Shown here piece after piece: positions 26,967-34,271 of a DNA stretch of 45,476 nucleotides. Position numbers and translations under genes: made by a program. The stretch comes from Fibrobacter sp. UBA4309 (GTDB taxonomy: Bacteria > Fibrobacterota > Fibrobacteria > Fibrobacterales > Fibrobacteraceae): positions 1 to 45,476 of the forward strand of contig NZ_DGUN01000048.1 of NCBI RefSeq assembly GCF_002395745.1, written 5' to 3'. Numbering within the stretch: position 1 is the first letter of the stretch; every line of letters begins with the position of its first letter. The notes under the pieces are model-generated. The model saw only the letters and a program-made list of their open reading frames with translations. It had not been told where the DNA came from and did not search any database.

Positions 26967-26993
26967 ATGTCTATACATTATAAAAATAGACAT
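26967..26993. promoter_or_regulatory. Palindrome in the divergent GH9/lipoprotein promoter region
   Basis: Perfect 8-bp arms (ATGTCTAT at 26967-26974, ATAGACAT at 26986-26993) are separated by 11 nt. They lie 20 nt upstream of the GH9 ATG (minus) and about 75 nt before a lipoprotein ATG (plus), a fit for an operator. TTGACA follows at 26999-27004 on the plus strand, with no convincing -10 at 17 nt. Function is inferred. Confidence 0.4.
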
Positions 26994-27066
26994 ATTTTTT
27001 GACAATTATCTAACTGTAATAAAAGAATTAGAACAAAAAACGATTATTTTTTTTATATTCAAGAAT

Positions 27067-28254
27067 ATGAAAACGTACAGAAAATTTGTTATGGCCGTTT
27101 TTGGGGGCTTTTTATGTGGAAATGTCTCCTTGACGGGCTGTGGATCTGATTCTGCGTCGGAACCGGACGATGTTTCGCCGATACCGGGGGAAACCTCCAG
27201 CATGAGCGCGGACCTGTCGTCGGGTGATTCGGCGAACAGCAGTCCTGTAGAATCGGGTACGAGTCAGGGGAGCGGAGTCCAGAGTTCTGCCCAAGGTTCC
27301 CAGAATCCGAACAGTTCTTCTGTTCAGATGCCCAATTCGGTGAGCAGCAGCGCACATTCCCAGCAGACTGTTCCGTCTTCGTCTTCGAAGAAAACCGAAA
27401 CGGTGAGCTCCGACGAAATCCTGAACAATCCTAACAACGTTGTCAATGGTTCCTGCCAGCCGAAGAATTCCGTAATTGCACGTGATAGCATGGCTACTTG
27501 GGAATTTTTGCGCTCGCAGGGAGATGTCTTTGACCAGATTCTCGCTCCGTACATTTGGACGTTCAGTGACGGGAAAACCCTCCAGGGAAACGGCCTGAAT
27601 ACGGTCAATGTGACCTATAAGACTTCGGGAACGGTAACCGCCAAGCTGTCTGTTGACGGTAACGAGGTGGAATGCTCTCCCTTGCAGGTGCAGGGCGACC
27701 CGATCGTTATCTCTTCGTGCAAGGCTAGCACCACAAGCGCGAAAGCCGGCGATGTCGTTACCTGGACCGTCGAGGCCACCTCCGAATCCCCCATTACCGG
27801 CTACGCCTGGACTTCGACCACCGAAGGCGCCGAAGTCAATGGCACCGGAGCTACCGCCTCGGCAACGGCGACAAGCGCCATGCACAAGAAGAACCTCGAA
27901 GTCTCCGTGGCCGTCACGAACGAAGACAAGACTACCGAGACCTTCGCATGCGAAAGGGTGAGCGTCACGGACCCCAACCAGGTGGACGTCGTGATTGCCC
28001 ATACCAACGTGGACTCTACAAAGGTATTCCCGGGGAGCCAGACCATTGTCGCACAGTACCCGTCTAACGCTGTCAACTGCCAGATGGTCTGCAATACTGA
28101 CGGCAACGGCGTGAAGCTGATTATCGACGAAGAAGAATTCACAATCGACTATTCCCTGAACATCTCTCCCAAGAATTGTACCGCCGGTTCCGCAGCCGGC
28201 ACCAAGATTACGGTGCAGGCCTCGATGAACGTATACTGCTACGTAACGTACTAG
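27067..28254 (+). CDS. Secreted lipoprotein with Ser-rich linker (395 aa)
   Basis: No family is recognised with confidence. A lipoprotein signal with lipobox LTGC (Cys25) is followed by a long Ser/Gly/Gln/Pro-rich linker to about residue 115. The remainder contains PKD/Ig-like beta domains: PYIWTFSDGKTLQGNGL near 160-176, of the PKD 'W.F.DG' type, and GDVVTWTVEATSESPITGYAW near 228-248. Paired Cys residues suggest disulfides. It is divergent from the 2196-aa GH9 gene and shares its 119-bp intergenic region, so joint regulation is possible. No Shine-Dalgarno is evident. A surface or periplasmic role, perhaps binding, is inferred from the architecture. Confidence 0.8.
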   Translation: MKTYRKFVMAVFGGFLCGNVSLTGCGSDSASEPDDVSPIPGETSSMSADLSSGDSANSSPVESGTSQGSGVQSSAQGSQNPNSSSVQMPNSVSSSAHSQQTVPSSSSKKTETVSSDEILNNPNNVVNGSCQPKNSVIARDSMATWEFLRSQGDVFDQILAPYIWTFSDGKTLQGNGLNTVNVTYKTSGTVTAKLSVDGNEVECSPLQVQGDPIVISSCKASTTSAKAGDVVTWTVEATSESPITGYAWTSTTEGAEVNGTGATASATATSAMHKKNLEVSVAVTNEDKTTETFACERVSVTDPNQVDVVIAHTNVDSTKVFPGSQTIVAQYPSNAVNCQMVCNTDGNGVKLIIDEEEFTIDYSLNISPKNCTAGSAAGTKITVQASMNVYCYVTY

Positions 28255-28300
28255 CTCCGGGATTGACAAGATCCTGTAACGATAAAGTCTTGAAACAAAA

Positions 28301-28336
28301 AAAGAACGTCCGGCTGAAACCGGACGTTCTTTTTTC
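28301..28336. terminator. Bidirectional terminator between convergent genes
   Basis: A long stem (AAAGAACGTCCGG at 28301-28313 with its complement at 28320-28332, loop CTGAAA) is flanked by A-runs on the left and T-runs on the right. It can terminate both the lipoprotein gene (plus) and the Ala-rich gene (minus). Confidence 0.9.
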
Positions 28337-28356
28337 TAATGGTCTAAAAGACTGGA

Positions 28357-29049
28357 TTAGTCCCCAGTGAAGATAATCACGAGAACGGATGCGATGAACG
28401 CGGCAGACACGATGAGGAATTCCCACGGATTTTCCATGATGGTGGTCTTGGCGTTCACACCCTGATTTTCACCTTCGGAAGCCTGTTCTTCAGCTTCGGC
28501 CTTGGCGGCAGCTTCAGCAGCCTTCTTGTCGGCTTCGGCCTTGGCGAGAGCGGCGGAATCAACCGGAGCTTCTTCCTTCTTGGTTTCGAGCACTTCTGCG
28601 CTGTCCTTGGCAGGTTCGGCGGCTACAGCGGCTTCGGCCGGAGCGGCAGCAGAGTCAGCCGGGGCAGCAGCGGCTTCGGCAGCCGGAGCGGCAGCAGAGT
28701 CGGCCGGGGCGGCGGCAGCAGCGGGAGCTTCAGCAGGAGCGGCAGCGGCTTCAGCCTTCGGGGCTTCGGCAGGAGCGGCAGCGGCTTCGGCCTTCGGGGC
28801 TTCGGCAGGGGCTGCAGCAGGTGCAGCGGCAGGAGCTTCGGCCTTGGCGGCTTCGGCCGGGGCGGCAGCAGGAGCTTCGGCCTTCGGGGCTTCGGCAGCA
28901 GGTGCAGCAGCTTCAGCCTTCGGGGCTTCAGCAGCGGCAGCAGCGGGAGCGGCCTTGGCGGCCGGAGCTGCCTTGGCAGCCTTGGCGGCCGGTGCAGCGA
29001 AGGCAACGGCAGCGGCAACTGCGGTAGCAAGCAAAATCTTCTTCATCAT
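28357..29049 (-). CDS. Ala/Pro/Glu-repeat envelope protein with C-terminal membrane helix (230 aa)
   Basis: No family is recognised. The ATG at 29047-29049 follows AAAGGA at 7-8 nt and starts a signal sequence (MMKKILLATAVAAAVAFAAPA); the longer upstream reading frame has no signal or ribosome site. Residues ~20-155 are almost only Ala, Pro, Glu and Lys, built from variants of APAEAPKAEAA and APADSAA. A charged Ala/Lys/Glu helix (~160-195) follows, then a single hydrophobic C-terminal helix (FLIVSAAFIASVLVIIF) ending with TGD. The protein thus looks like an extended periplasmic spacer held in the inner membrane by its tail, reminiscent of TonB-like or Lpp-like spacers but without their domains. 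Confidence 0.75.
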   Translation of the reverse strand: MMKKILLATAVAAAVAFAAPAAKAAKAAPAAKAAPAAAAAEAPKAEAAAPAAEAPKAEAPAAAPAEAAKAEAPAAAPAAAPAEAPKAEAAAAPAEAPKAEAAAAPAEAPAAAAAPADSAAAPAAEAAAAPADSAAAPAEAAVAAEPAKDSAEVLETKKEEAPVDSAALAKAEADKKAAEAAAKAEAEEQASEGENQGVNAKTTIMENPWEFLIVSAAFIASVLVIIFTGD

Positions 29050-29271
29050 AGTTTGATCCTTTTTGAAGTGATTAGTTTTAAATTCAATGCTCAAAAAATA
29101 ATACTTCTTGTCCCCTTTTGGCTTGGAAAAGTTAAAAAAAGTTAAAAAAACTCTGCTATTTGACGCTTTATCGGCTTTTTTTGCAAAAAAACGGGGAACC
29201 CGTCCTCGTACCGCTCCATGCGGTCGGGGAATTTCGGACGGAAAATAGAAGACGTTGGGCAATAGAAATTG

Positions 29272-29279
29272 TAATTTTG
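29272..29279 (+). promoter_or_regulatory. TAATTTTG promoter-like box before fumarase
   Basis: TAATTTTG fits the TAnnTTTG element and lies 38 nt before the fumarase ATG. No convincing upstream -33 TTG is placed correctly. The wider 29050-29317 gap also holds a small hairpin, ACCGC/GCGGT, at 29210-29224, and AT-rich GTTAAAAAAA repeats near 29131-29149. Confidence 0.35.
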
Positions 29280-29317
29280 TAGGCGAAAAACATTAACCTC
29301 AAACCAGACTACTAACT

Positions 29318-30955
29318 ATGGCATTCAAATACGAAGCGACCGTGCAGCACGGCGAAGACAAGACTGAATACGTGAACCTCGGCAAAGAAGGCATTTCCGT
29401 CGCCGAATTCGAAGGCAAGAAGATTTTGAAGGTCGCCCCCGAGGCGCTCACCAGACTCTCCCAGGCGGCATTCGAGGAAGTGAGCTTCAGGCTCCGCCCG
29501 GCCCACACCCAGAAGGTGGCGAAGATCCTCCAGGACCCGGAAGCTTCCGACAACGACAAGTTCGTCGCCCTCACGCTTTTGAAGAACGCCTGCGTGGCCG
29601 CCAAGGGAATCCTCCCGTTCTGCCAGGACACCGGTACCGCCATCTGTATTTGCCACAAGGGCCAGCAGGTCTGGACCGGCGCTGACGACGCGAAGGCTAT
29701 TTCGGAAGGTATCTACAATGCCTACACCGGCAAGAACCTGCGCTACAGCCAGATTGCCCCCCTCACCATGTACGAAGAGAAGAACACGGCTTGCAACCTC
29801 CCGGCCCAGATCGACATCCATGCCGAAGAGGGCGCCGACCTCAAGTTCCTGTTCGTCGCGAAGGGCGGTGGCTCTGCCAACAAGACCTACTACTGGCCCA
29901 TGACCAAGGCGCTCCTCAACCCGAAGTCCCTTGAAAAGTTCATCAGCGACAAGGTGAAGACGCTCGGCACTGCGGCCTGCCCGCCGTACCACCTGGCCAT
30001 CGTGATTGGCGGTACTTCTGCCGAAATGAACACCCACACCGTGAAGCTTGCGAGCTGCGGCTACCTGGACGACCTTCCGACCACCGGTAGCGAAGGCGGA
30101 CGCATGTTCCGCGACGTGGAGATGGAAGAAAAGGTTCTGCACATCTGCCAGAAGACGGGCATCGGCGCCCAGTTCGGCGGCAAGTACTTTGTGCACGACG
30201 TGCGCGTAATCCGCTGCCCGCGCCACGCGGCTAGTTGCCCGGTCTCCATCGGCGTCAGCTGCTCTGCCGACCGCAACATCAAGGCGAAGATTGACGAGAA
30301 CGGCCTCTGGCTCGAGAAGATGGAACACCATCCGGAACAGTACCTGCCGAAGGGTGACGCCGTGAACATGGCCCCGGCCGTGGAAATCGACCTCGACCGC
30401 CCGATGAAGGACGTGCTCGCCGAACTCACCAAGTACCCGGTCAAGACCCGCCTGAACCTCAAGGGTACGATGATCGTGGCCCGCGACATGGCTCACGCCA
30501 AGATTGCCGAAATCTTCGACAAGCAGGAAAAGGGCGAGGCCCTCACCGATATCGAGAAGACCGTGCTCGAAGTCGTCAGCAACCACCCGATTTACTACGC
30601 CGGTCCGGCCAAGACTCCGGAAGGCATGCCCACCGGAAGCTTCGGCCCGACGACCGCCGGCCGCATGGACCCGTACGTGATGCGCTTCCAGAGCAAGGGC
30701 GCCTCGATGATCATGGTCGCGAAGGGCAACCGCAGCCAGGACGTGACGGATGCCTGCCACAAGTACGGCGGCTTCTACCTCGGCTCCATCGGCGGCCCGG
30801 CTGCCATCCTCGCCGAACAGAACATCCTGAGCAACGACATCGTCGCCTTCCCGGAACTCGGCATGGAAGCCATCCGCAAGATCACCATCAAGGACTTCCC
30901 GGCGTTCATCCTCGTCGACGACAAGGGCAACGATTTCTTCAAGGACCTGCTGTAA
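29318..30955 (+). CDS. fumA: Class I fumarate hydratase, iron-sulfur (545 aa)
   Basis: This cytosolic [4Fe-4S] enzyme interconverts fumarate and malate; in Fibrobacter-type fermentation it would run towards fumarate on the way to succinate. It is the single-chain FumA/FumB form, fusing the alpha and beta parts, at the normal length (E. coli FumA is 548 aa). Cluster cysteines appear at Cys102 (FCQDTGTAI), Cys221 (ACPPYH) and Cys315 (VSCSADR), matching the family spacing. The beta part carries GPAKTPEGMPTGSFGPTTAGR near 428-448. No Shine-Dalgarno is obvious before the ATG. Codon use is strongly biased, as expected for a highly expressed gene. A lipoprotein gene starts one base after its stop. 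Confidence 0.95.
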   Translation: MAFKYEATVQHGEDKTEYVNLGKEGISVAEFEGKKILKVAPEALTRLSQAAFEEVSFRLRPAHTQKVAKILQDPEASDNDKFVALTLLKNACVAAKGILPFCQDTGTAICICHKGQQVWTGADDAKAISEGIYNAYTGKNLRYSQIAPLTMYEEKNTACNLPAQIDIHAEEGADLKFLFVAKGGGSANKTYYWPMTKALLNPKSLEKFISDKVKTLGTAACPPYHLAIVIGGTSAEMNTHTVKLASCGYLDDLPTTGSEGGRMFRDVEMEEKVLHICQKTGIGAQFGGKYFVHDVRVIRCPRHAASCPVSIGVSCSADRNIKAKIDENGLWLEKMEHHPEQYLPKGDAVNMAPAVEIDLDRPMKDVLAELTKYPVKTRLNLKGTMIVARDMAHAKIAEIFDKQEKGEALTDIEKTVLEVVSNHPIYYAGPAKTPEGMPTGSFGPTTAGRMDPYVMRFQSKGASMIMVAKGNRSQDVTDACHKYGGFYLGSIGGPAAILAEQNILSNDIVAFPELGMEAIRKITIKDFPAFILVDDKGNDFFKDLL

Positions 30956-30956
30956 T

Positions 30957-31493
30957 ATGATTGCAAAGTCAAGATTGTTTTTTGCGTCTGCGGTTCTTGC
31001 GTTTTTCTTTGCCGCCTGTAGCGACGATTCTTCGTCTTCTGTAAACCCTATCCTGCTTCCGCCTGCCGATGAATCTTTCAATGCGGCTGCGGTCGAGGAT
31101 TCTACCGGTGCCGAAATCGACCTGACCGCCATGGGGACCTCTTTCAAGTGCGACCGCGTCACGGAAGATTCCTCGCTTGTCGTGTCGAACGTGCTTTCGG
31201 GCCAGGTGGACGCCTGGACTGCCTCCATGGGCATCACGGTCGAGATTTCTTTCAAGGAAAACACGGATGCGGCGAAGAAGGTCGTCGAAGCGGTGAATAA
31301 AGAATACAGCTTCTCGGAATCGGAATTCCCGGCTGATGGCGGGGAAGATTCGGACCAGGTCCTGTTCCGCGGGACCAAGACGATTTCCATGTCGCTCCAG
31401 AAGTTGCCAGAATACATCATGTCGCATTGCGATACGTCCAAGGCCAAAAAGTCCGGTTCGGACAAGTCCGAGTCGGAAAAATCCGAAGACTAG
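30957..31493 (+). CDS. Small lipoprotein of unknown function (178 aa)
   Basis: No family is recognised. The signal MIAKSRLFFASAVLAFF ends in lipobox FAAC (Cys21), followed by SDDSSSSVNP. The mature domain (~40-160) is mixed alpha/beta; its last ~17 residues are a charged Lys/Ser/Glu/Asp tail. The ATG is one base after the fumarase stop codon (TAATATG), so the two are almost certainly cotranscribed and probably translationally coupled. The start lacks its own Shine-Dalgarno. No functional connection with fumarase can be read from the sequence; it may simply share the strong promoter. Confidence 0.75.
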   Translation: MIAKSRLFFASAVLAFFFAACSDDSSSSVNPILLPPADESFNAAAVEDSTGAEIDLTAMGTSFKCDRVTEDSSLVVSNVLSGQVDAWTASMGITVEISFKENTDAAKKVVEAVNKEYSFSESEFPADGGEDSDQVLFRGTKTISMSLQKLPEYIMSHCDTSKAKKSGSDKSESEKSED

Positions 31494-31516
31494 CGCTTAA
31501 GACAGGAACAATTTCT

Positions 31517-31548
31517 ATTCCCCCGGGGCTTTCCCGGGGGAATTTTTG
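31517..31548 (+). terminator. Terminator after the fumarase-lipoprotein unit
   Basis: A perfect 11-bp stem (ATTCCCCCGGG / CCCGGGGGAAT, loop GCTTT) is followed by TTTTG. It begins 24 nt after the lipoprotein stop. Confidence 0.92.
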
Positions 31549-31560
31549 CCTTTTAGGGGT

Positions 31561-31609
31561 GCCCCATTGTATTTTTTTCAATGGCAAGTTGCCATTTTGG
31601 GGCTTTTTT
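31561..31609 (+). promoter_or_regulatory. Leader with mutually exclusive hairpins before the TIGR02147 regulator
   Basis: Three inverted repeats overlap. CCATTG (31564-31569) pairs with CAATGG (31579-31584). AATGGC (31580-31585) pairs with GCCATT (31591-31596). GCCCCA (31561-31566) pairs with TGGGGC (31598-31603), followed by six Ts. The first hairpin uses bases needed by the other two, and the latter two together form a terminator-like structure. Attenuation is inferred; AATGGCAAGTTGCCATT is also a near-perfect operator-like palindrome. Confidence 0.4.
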
Positions 31610-31635
31610 CGGGTAGAATAGGTTATTTTAAGACT

Positions 31636-32490
31636 ATGCTGAACATCAACGAAATCAGTGACTACCGCGATCTGCTCAAGAACTACTATACCCAGCGTAA
31701 GCTGGATATGCCGTTGTATTCGTACAAGATTATGGGGCAGAAGCTCGGTCTCGAGACAAGCCAGATTTTCCGCGTGCTGAACAAGGAACTTCACTTGCCC
31801 AACCACAGCATTCCCCTGGCGAAGGATTTGCTGGACCTGAAGGGACGCAGTGGCGAGATTTTCGAAATCCTGGTGGCTGCGGCCAAGGCGAAGTCGCAGG
31901 TGAAAAAGGAGAAACTCTACAAGATGGCGCTTTCTCTCCAGGACGTGGATTTGCGCAAGTTCAGTGCCAGCGAATACCTTTTCTTGAGCAAGTGGTGGAT
32001 CCCCGTGGTGCGTGCCCTTATCGAGATGAACGGGGGCCATGCCGAGGTCTCGCGCCTGGTAAAACAGATTTCGCCGGCTGTTTCGGAAGACCAGGTGCGC
32101 GAAGCCATAACGGTCCTGAAAGACTTGAAGCTTATAACCCCGCTCGCTTCGGAGCGCTATGCCGCGACGACGGCCAACTTTACGTCGGCGGGTTCCCCCA
32201 CGAAGACGGCCGCTATCCGCAGCTACCAGAATCAGCTTTTGGCATTGGCGCAGAATGCGCTGGTGTCCGTGGATCCGGCGAAGAGGAATATTTCGTCGTT
32301 GCTCGTTGGTGTCGACGAAGACTGCTTTACAGAATTGAACGAGATGACGCTTGAATTCAGACGCCAGGTTCAGAAGCGTGTGGCCGAGGTGAAGAATGTC
32401 GACAGGGCGATGCAGTTCGTGTTCGCCTTCTATCCGGTCGCCGAGTTGTCCAAGGGTGCGCAGACTAAAAAGGTGGGGGTGAAAAGATGA
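31636..32490 (+). CDS. TIGR02147-family (DUF4423-like) regulator (284 aa)
   Basis: This belongs to a paralogous family known mainly from Fibrobacter and some delta-proteobacteria, presumed transcriptional regulators. The signature start is ISDYRDLLKNYYTQRK (residues 6-21), then a helix-turn-helix-like part (YSYKIMGQKLGLETSQIFRVL) and the C-terminal DUF4423-type domain (SEYLFLSKWWIPVVRALIEM, then VSEDQVREAITVLKDLKLI). The ATG at 31636 fits the family start; an upstream extension would run through the leader hairpins. Its stop overlaps the start of a lipoprotein gene by ATGA, so the pair forms an operon. DNA-binding and target are inferred; none has been shown here. Confidence 0.85.
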   Translation: MLNINEISDYRDLLKNYYTQRKLDMPLYSYKIMGQKLGLETSQIFRVLNKELHLPNHSIPLAKDLLDLKGRSGEIFEILVAAAKAKSQVKKEKLYKMALSLQDVDLRKFSASEYLFLSKWWIPVVRALIEMNGGHAEVSRLVKQISPAVSEDQVREAITVLKDLKLITPLASERYAATTANFTSAGSPTKTAAIRSYQNQLLALAQNALVSVDPAKRNISSLLVGVDEDCFTELNEMTLEFRRQVQKRVAEVKNVDRAMQFVFAFYPVAELSKGAQTKKVGVKR

Positions 32491-33692
32491 AAAAATTGCT
32501 CCTGCTTTTGATGGTCCTCGCGCTCTGTGCCTGCTCCGACAAGGAAGTGGCGGGCATCAGCACGGTCGAGACGGAAAACGCGTACCTGATCCGCATTGTC
32601 CATGGGGATTCCCTGCCTGCTGCTAATGTCGTGGCCCGCGTCCGCTCCGCAAAATTTGTCCGCGATATCCCGGGTGATTCGACGGGTGCGGGATTCTATG
32701 CGGAATACGTGACGGATGCCCAGGGCTGTATCCGCGTAGACAGCCTGGCCGTAGAAGAAGCGACGATTGAGATTGTGGAAGAGGGCGAGGGCCTGTTCAA
32801 AAAAATCCATGCCGCAGATATCCAGAAAGGGGATTCTGTCCAGTTCGCCATGGAAAAGACGGGAAGCCTGCGCGGTAAGGTTTACTTGCCGAAGGGTGTA
32901 GACTTTGCGTGGGTACAGGTGTACGGAACGGATCGCCTTGTCAAGACCGATGGCGACGGGTTCTACGAGATGGATTCGCTGCCGCCGTATGATGGATATG
33001 GTTTGCGCTTTGTCGTGGGGGACAGCGTCGTGGAACAATCCACATCGGTCGACGCCGGCGAGGAGACTCATGCGAACGTCCTTGCGTTCGAACCGGATTC
33101 TATCCAGGTGCTCGACTTTGAATCTGCGGAAGAGCAGTTCTCGATCATGGAATACGGCTTGAGTGCGAAAGGCTACATGTCTTCTACGGATACGAGCGTG
33201 AAGACGACTCCGGCGGTGGAACTCATTCCGGAGGTTCGCGAGGATATTGCAGAGTTTATCGTAGATGCCGGGGCAGGTCGCGAAGGCAAGGCCCTTCATT
33301 GGGAATCTTCTGCAGGGCATGGCTTCTGGTCTTTCTATGGAATCTGGGTGTGCGAGGAGGAATCCCCGTGCGACTTGTCCGCGACGGATTCCATCGTTTA
33401 CTATGCCCGCGGAACCGGGGTCGTCTCGGTAATATTTGAAACATTGGGCTCGGAAAATACCGAGGGCAAGACTCTTGCCTACGATACCCTCAAGACTGCC
33501 GACGAATGGACCCGTTACTGCATAAGGCCTTCGGATTTCAAGCCCCGCGACGACAAGTACGGTAACCTCGGCTGGGAGGTCATCAGCAAGTCGGTGACGA
33601 CCATTTCGATTGCCGTTTACGATGACACGGAAATCTGGATAGACGACGTGGTGCTTTACGGTGTCAAGCCCAGCGATTTTATCGTCAAATAA
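32487..33692 (+). CDS. Lipoprotein with CBM/CIA30-like C-terminal domain (401 aa)
   Basis: The signal MKKLLLLLMVLALCAC gives a lipidated Cys16. Residues ~30-195 contain beta-sandwich repeats with a carboxypeptidase-regulatory-like part (GSLRGKVYLPKG, TDGDGFYEMDSLPP). The C-terminal ~190 residues resemble jelly-roll domains of the CBM11/CIA30 type: ALHWESSAGHGFWSFYGIW, DSIVYYARGTGVVSVIFET, WTRYCIRPSDF and the closing IWIDDVVLYG. It starts within the stop of the TIGR02147 regulator (ATGA), so the two are coupled. Its 3' end overlaps the convergent rluE gene by 8 bp. A surface sensor or binding protein working with the regulator is plausible but unproven. Confidence 0.8.
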   Translation: MKKLLLLLMVLALCACSDKEVAGISTVETENAYLIRIVHGDSLPAANVVARVRSAKFVRDIPGDSTGAGFYAEYVTDAQGCIRVDSLAVEEATIEIVEEGEGLFKKIHAADIQKGDSVQFAMEKTGSLRGKVYLPKGVDFAWVQVYGTDRLVKTDGDGFYEMDSLPPYDGYGLRFVVGDSVVEQSTSVDAGEETHANVLAFEPDSIQVLDFESAEEQFSIMEYGLSAKGYMSSTDTSVKTTPAVELIPEVREDIAEFIVDAGAGREGKALHWESSAGHGFWSFYGIWVCEEESPCDLSATDSIVYYARGTGVVSVIFETLGSENTEGKTLAYDTLKTADEWTRYCIRPSDFKPRDDKYGNLGWEVISKSVTTISIAVYDDTEIWIDDVVLYGVKPSDFIVK

Positions 33693-34236
33693 CTTTATTC
33701 GTAACCACACTCCATTCCCCTGGCCTTAATCCGCCTAGGGGAATTTTTCCTATTTGCACGCGGATGAGCCGGAGCGTCGGGAATCCGACTGCGGCTGTCA
33801 TGTGGCGAACCTGCCTGTTCTTGCCTTCGATAAGCGTGAGGCGGACCCAGCTTGTGGGAATGTTCGCGCGGAACCGTACCGGCGGATTGCGTGGCCAGAG
33901 CCAGTCGGGTTCTTCGGCGATTTCTGCCTTGCAGGGCTTGGTATGGTAACCCTTGATGTCGACGCCCCTTTCCAGCTTTCGCACGGCTTCTTCGGTGATG
34001 GTCCCTTCGACTTGCGCAAGATAGGTGCGCGGATGTTCGAATTTCGGATCGAGCAACTTCTTGATTAGCGTTCCGTTGTCTGTAAGCAACAAGGCCCCTT
34101 CGCTGTCGTGGTCGAGCCTGCCCGCCGCATAGACTCCTGGCGGGAGCCCGAATTGGTCTAGGGCCTGGTGCCCTGCTTCGGGCGTGAATTGGCTCAGTAC
34201 GCCGAAGGGCTTGTTGAACAGAATGACGGTAGACAT
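33685..34236 (-). CDS. rluE: RluE-type 23S rRNA pseudouridine synthase (183 aa)
   Basis: This RsuA-superfamily enzyme lacks the S4 domain, as RluE does, and has its short length. The catalytic motif is GRLDHDSEGALLLTDNG (residues 39-55) with Asp42 as the nucleophilic residue; the opening NKPFGVLSQF and later LIEGKNRQVRHMTAAVGFPT match the family. RluE modifies U2457 of E. coli 23S rRNA; the same site is inferred. The ATG has no Shine-Dalgarno; TACCTTTA ends 5 nt upstream, suggesting a leaderless message. Its C-terminal codons overlap the stop of the convergent lipoprotein gene and contain that gene's terminator. Confidence 0.9.
   Translation of the reverse strand: MSTVILFNKPFGVLSQFTPEAGHQALDQFGLPPGVYAAGRLDHDSEGALLLTDNGTLIKKLLDPKFEHPRTYLAQVEGTITEEAVRKLERGVDIKGYHTKPCKAEIAEEPDWLWPRNPPVRFRANIPTSWVRLTLIEGKNRQVRHMTAAVGFPTLRLIRVQIGKIPLGGLRPGEWSVVTNKVI
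33714..33748 (+). terminator. Terminator embedded in the rluE coding region
   Basis: ATTCCCCT (33714-33721) and AGGGGAAT (33737-33744) form a stem, with further pairing inside, followed by TTTT. It serves the plus-strand lipoprotein gene ending at 33692 but lies within codons of rluE on the other strand. Confidence 0.7.
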
Positions 34237-34241
34237 TGCCG

Positions 34242-34249
34242 TAAAGGTA
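34242..34249 (-). promoter_or_regulatory. TACCTTTA box immediately before rluE
   Basis: On the minus strand: TTATTTTTTACCTTTA, CGGCA, then ATG. It is a variant of the TATCTTTG box with the same spacing to a start codon that lacks a ribosome-binding site. Confidence 0.4.
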
Positions 34250-34271
34250 AAAAATAATATATATTAAGGGC

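Noticed and set aside
28623..29030. Pro/Leu-rich frame over the Ala-rich gene
   Set aside because: Frame-shifted reading of a GC-rich repeat, not an independent gene.
29050..29262. N-terminal extension of the Ala-rich protein
   Set aside because: No ribosome site and no signal at the upstream start; AAAGGA precedes the internal ATG that starts a signal peptide.
29312..31465. 717-aa minus-strand frame across fumarase
   Set aside because: Antisense shadow of a strongly biased coding gene; fumarase on the plus strand has all cluster cysteines.
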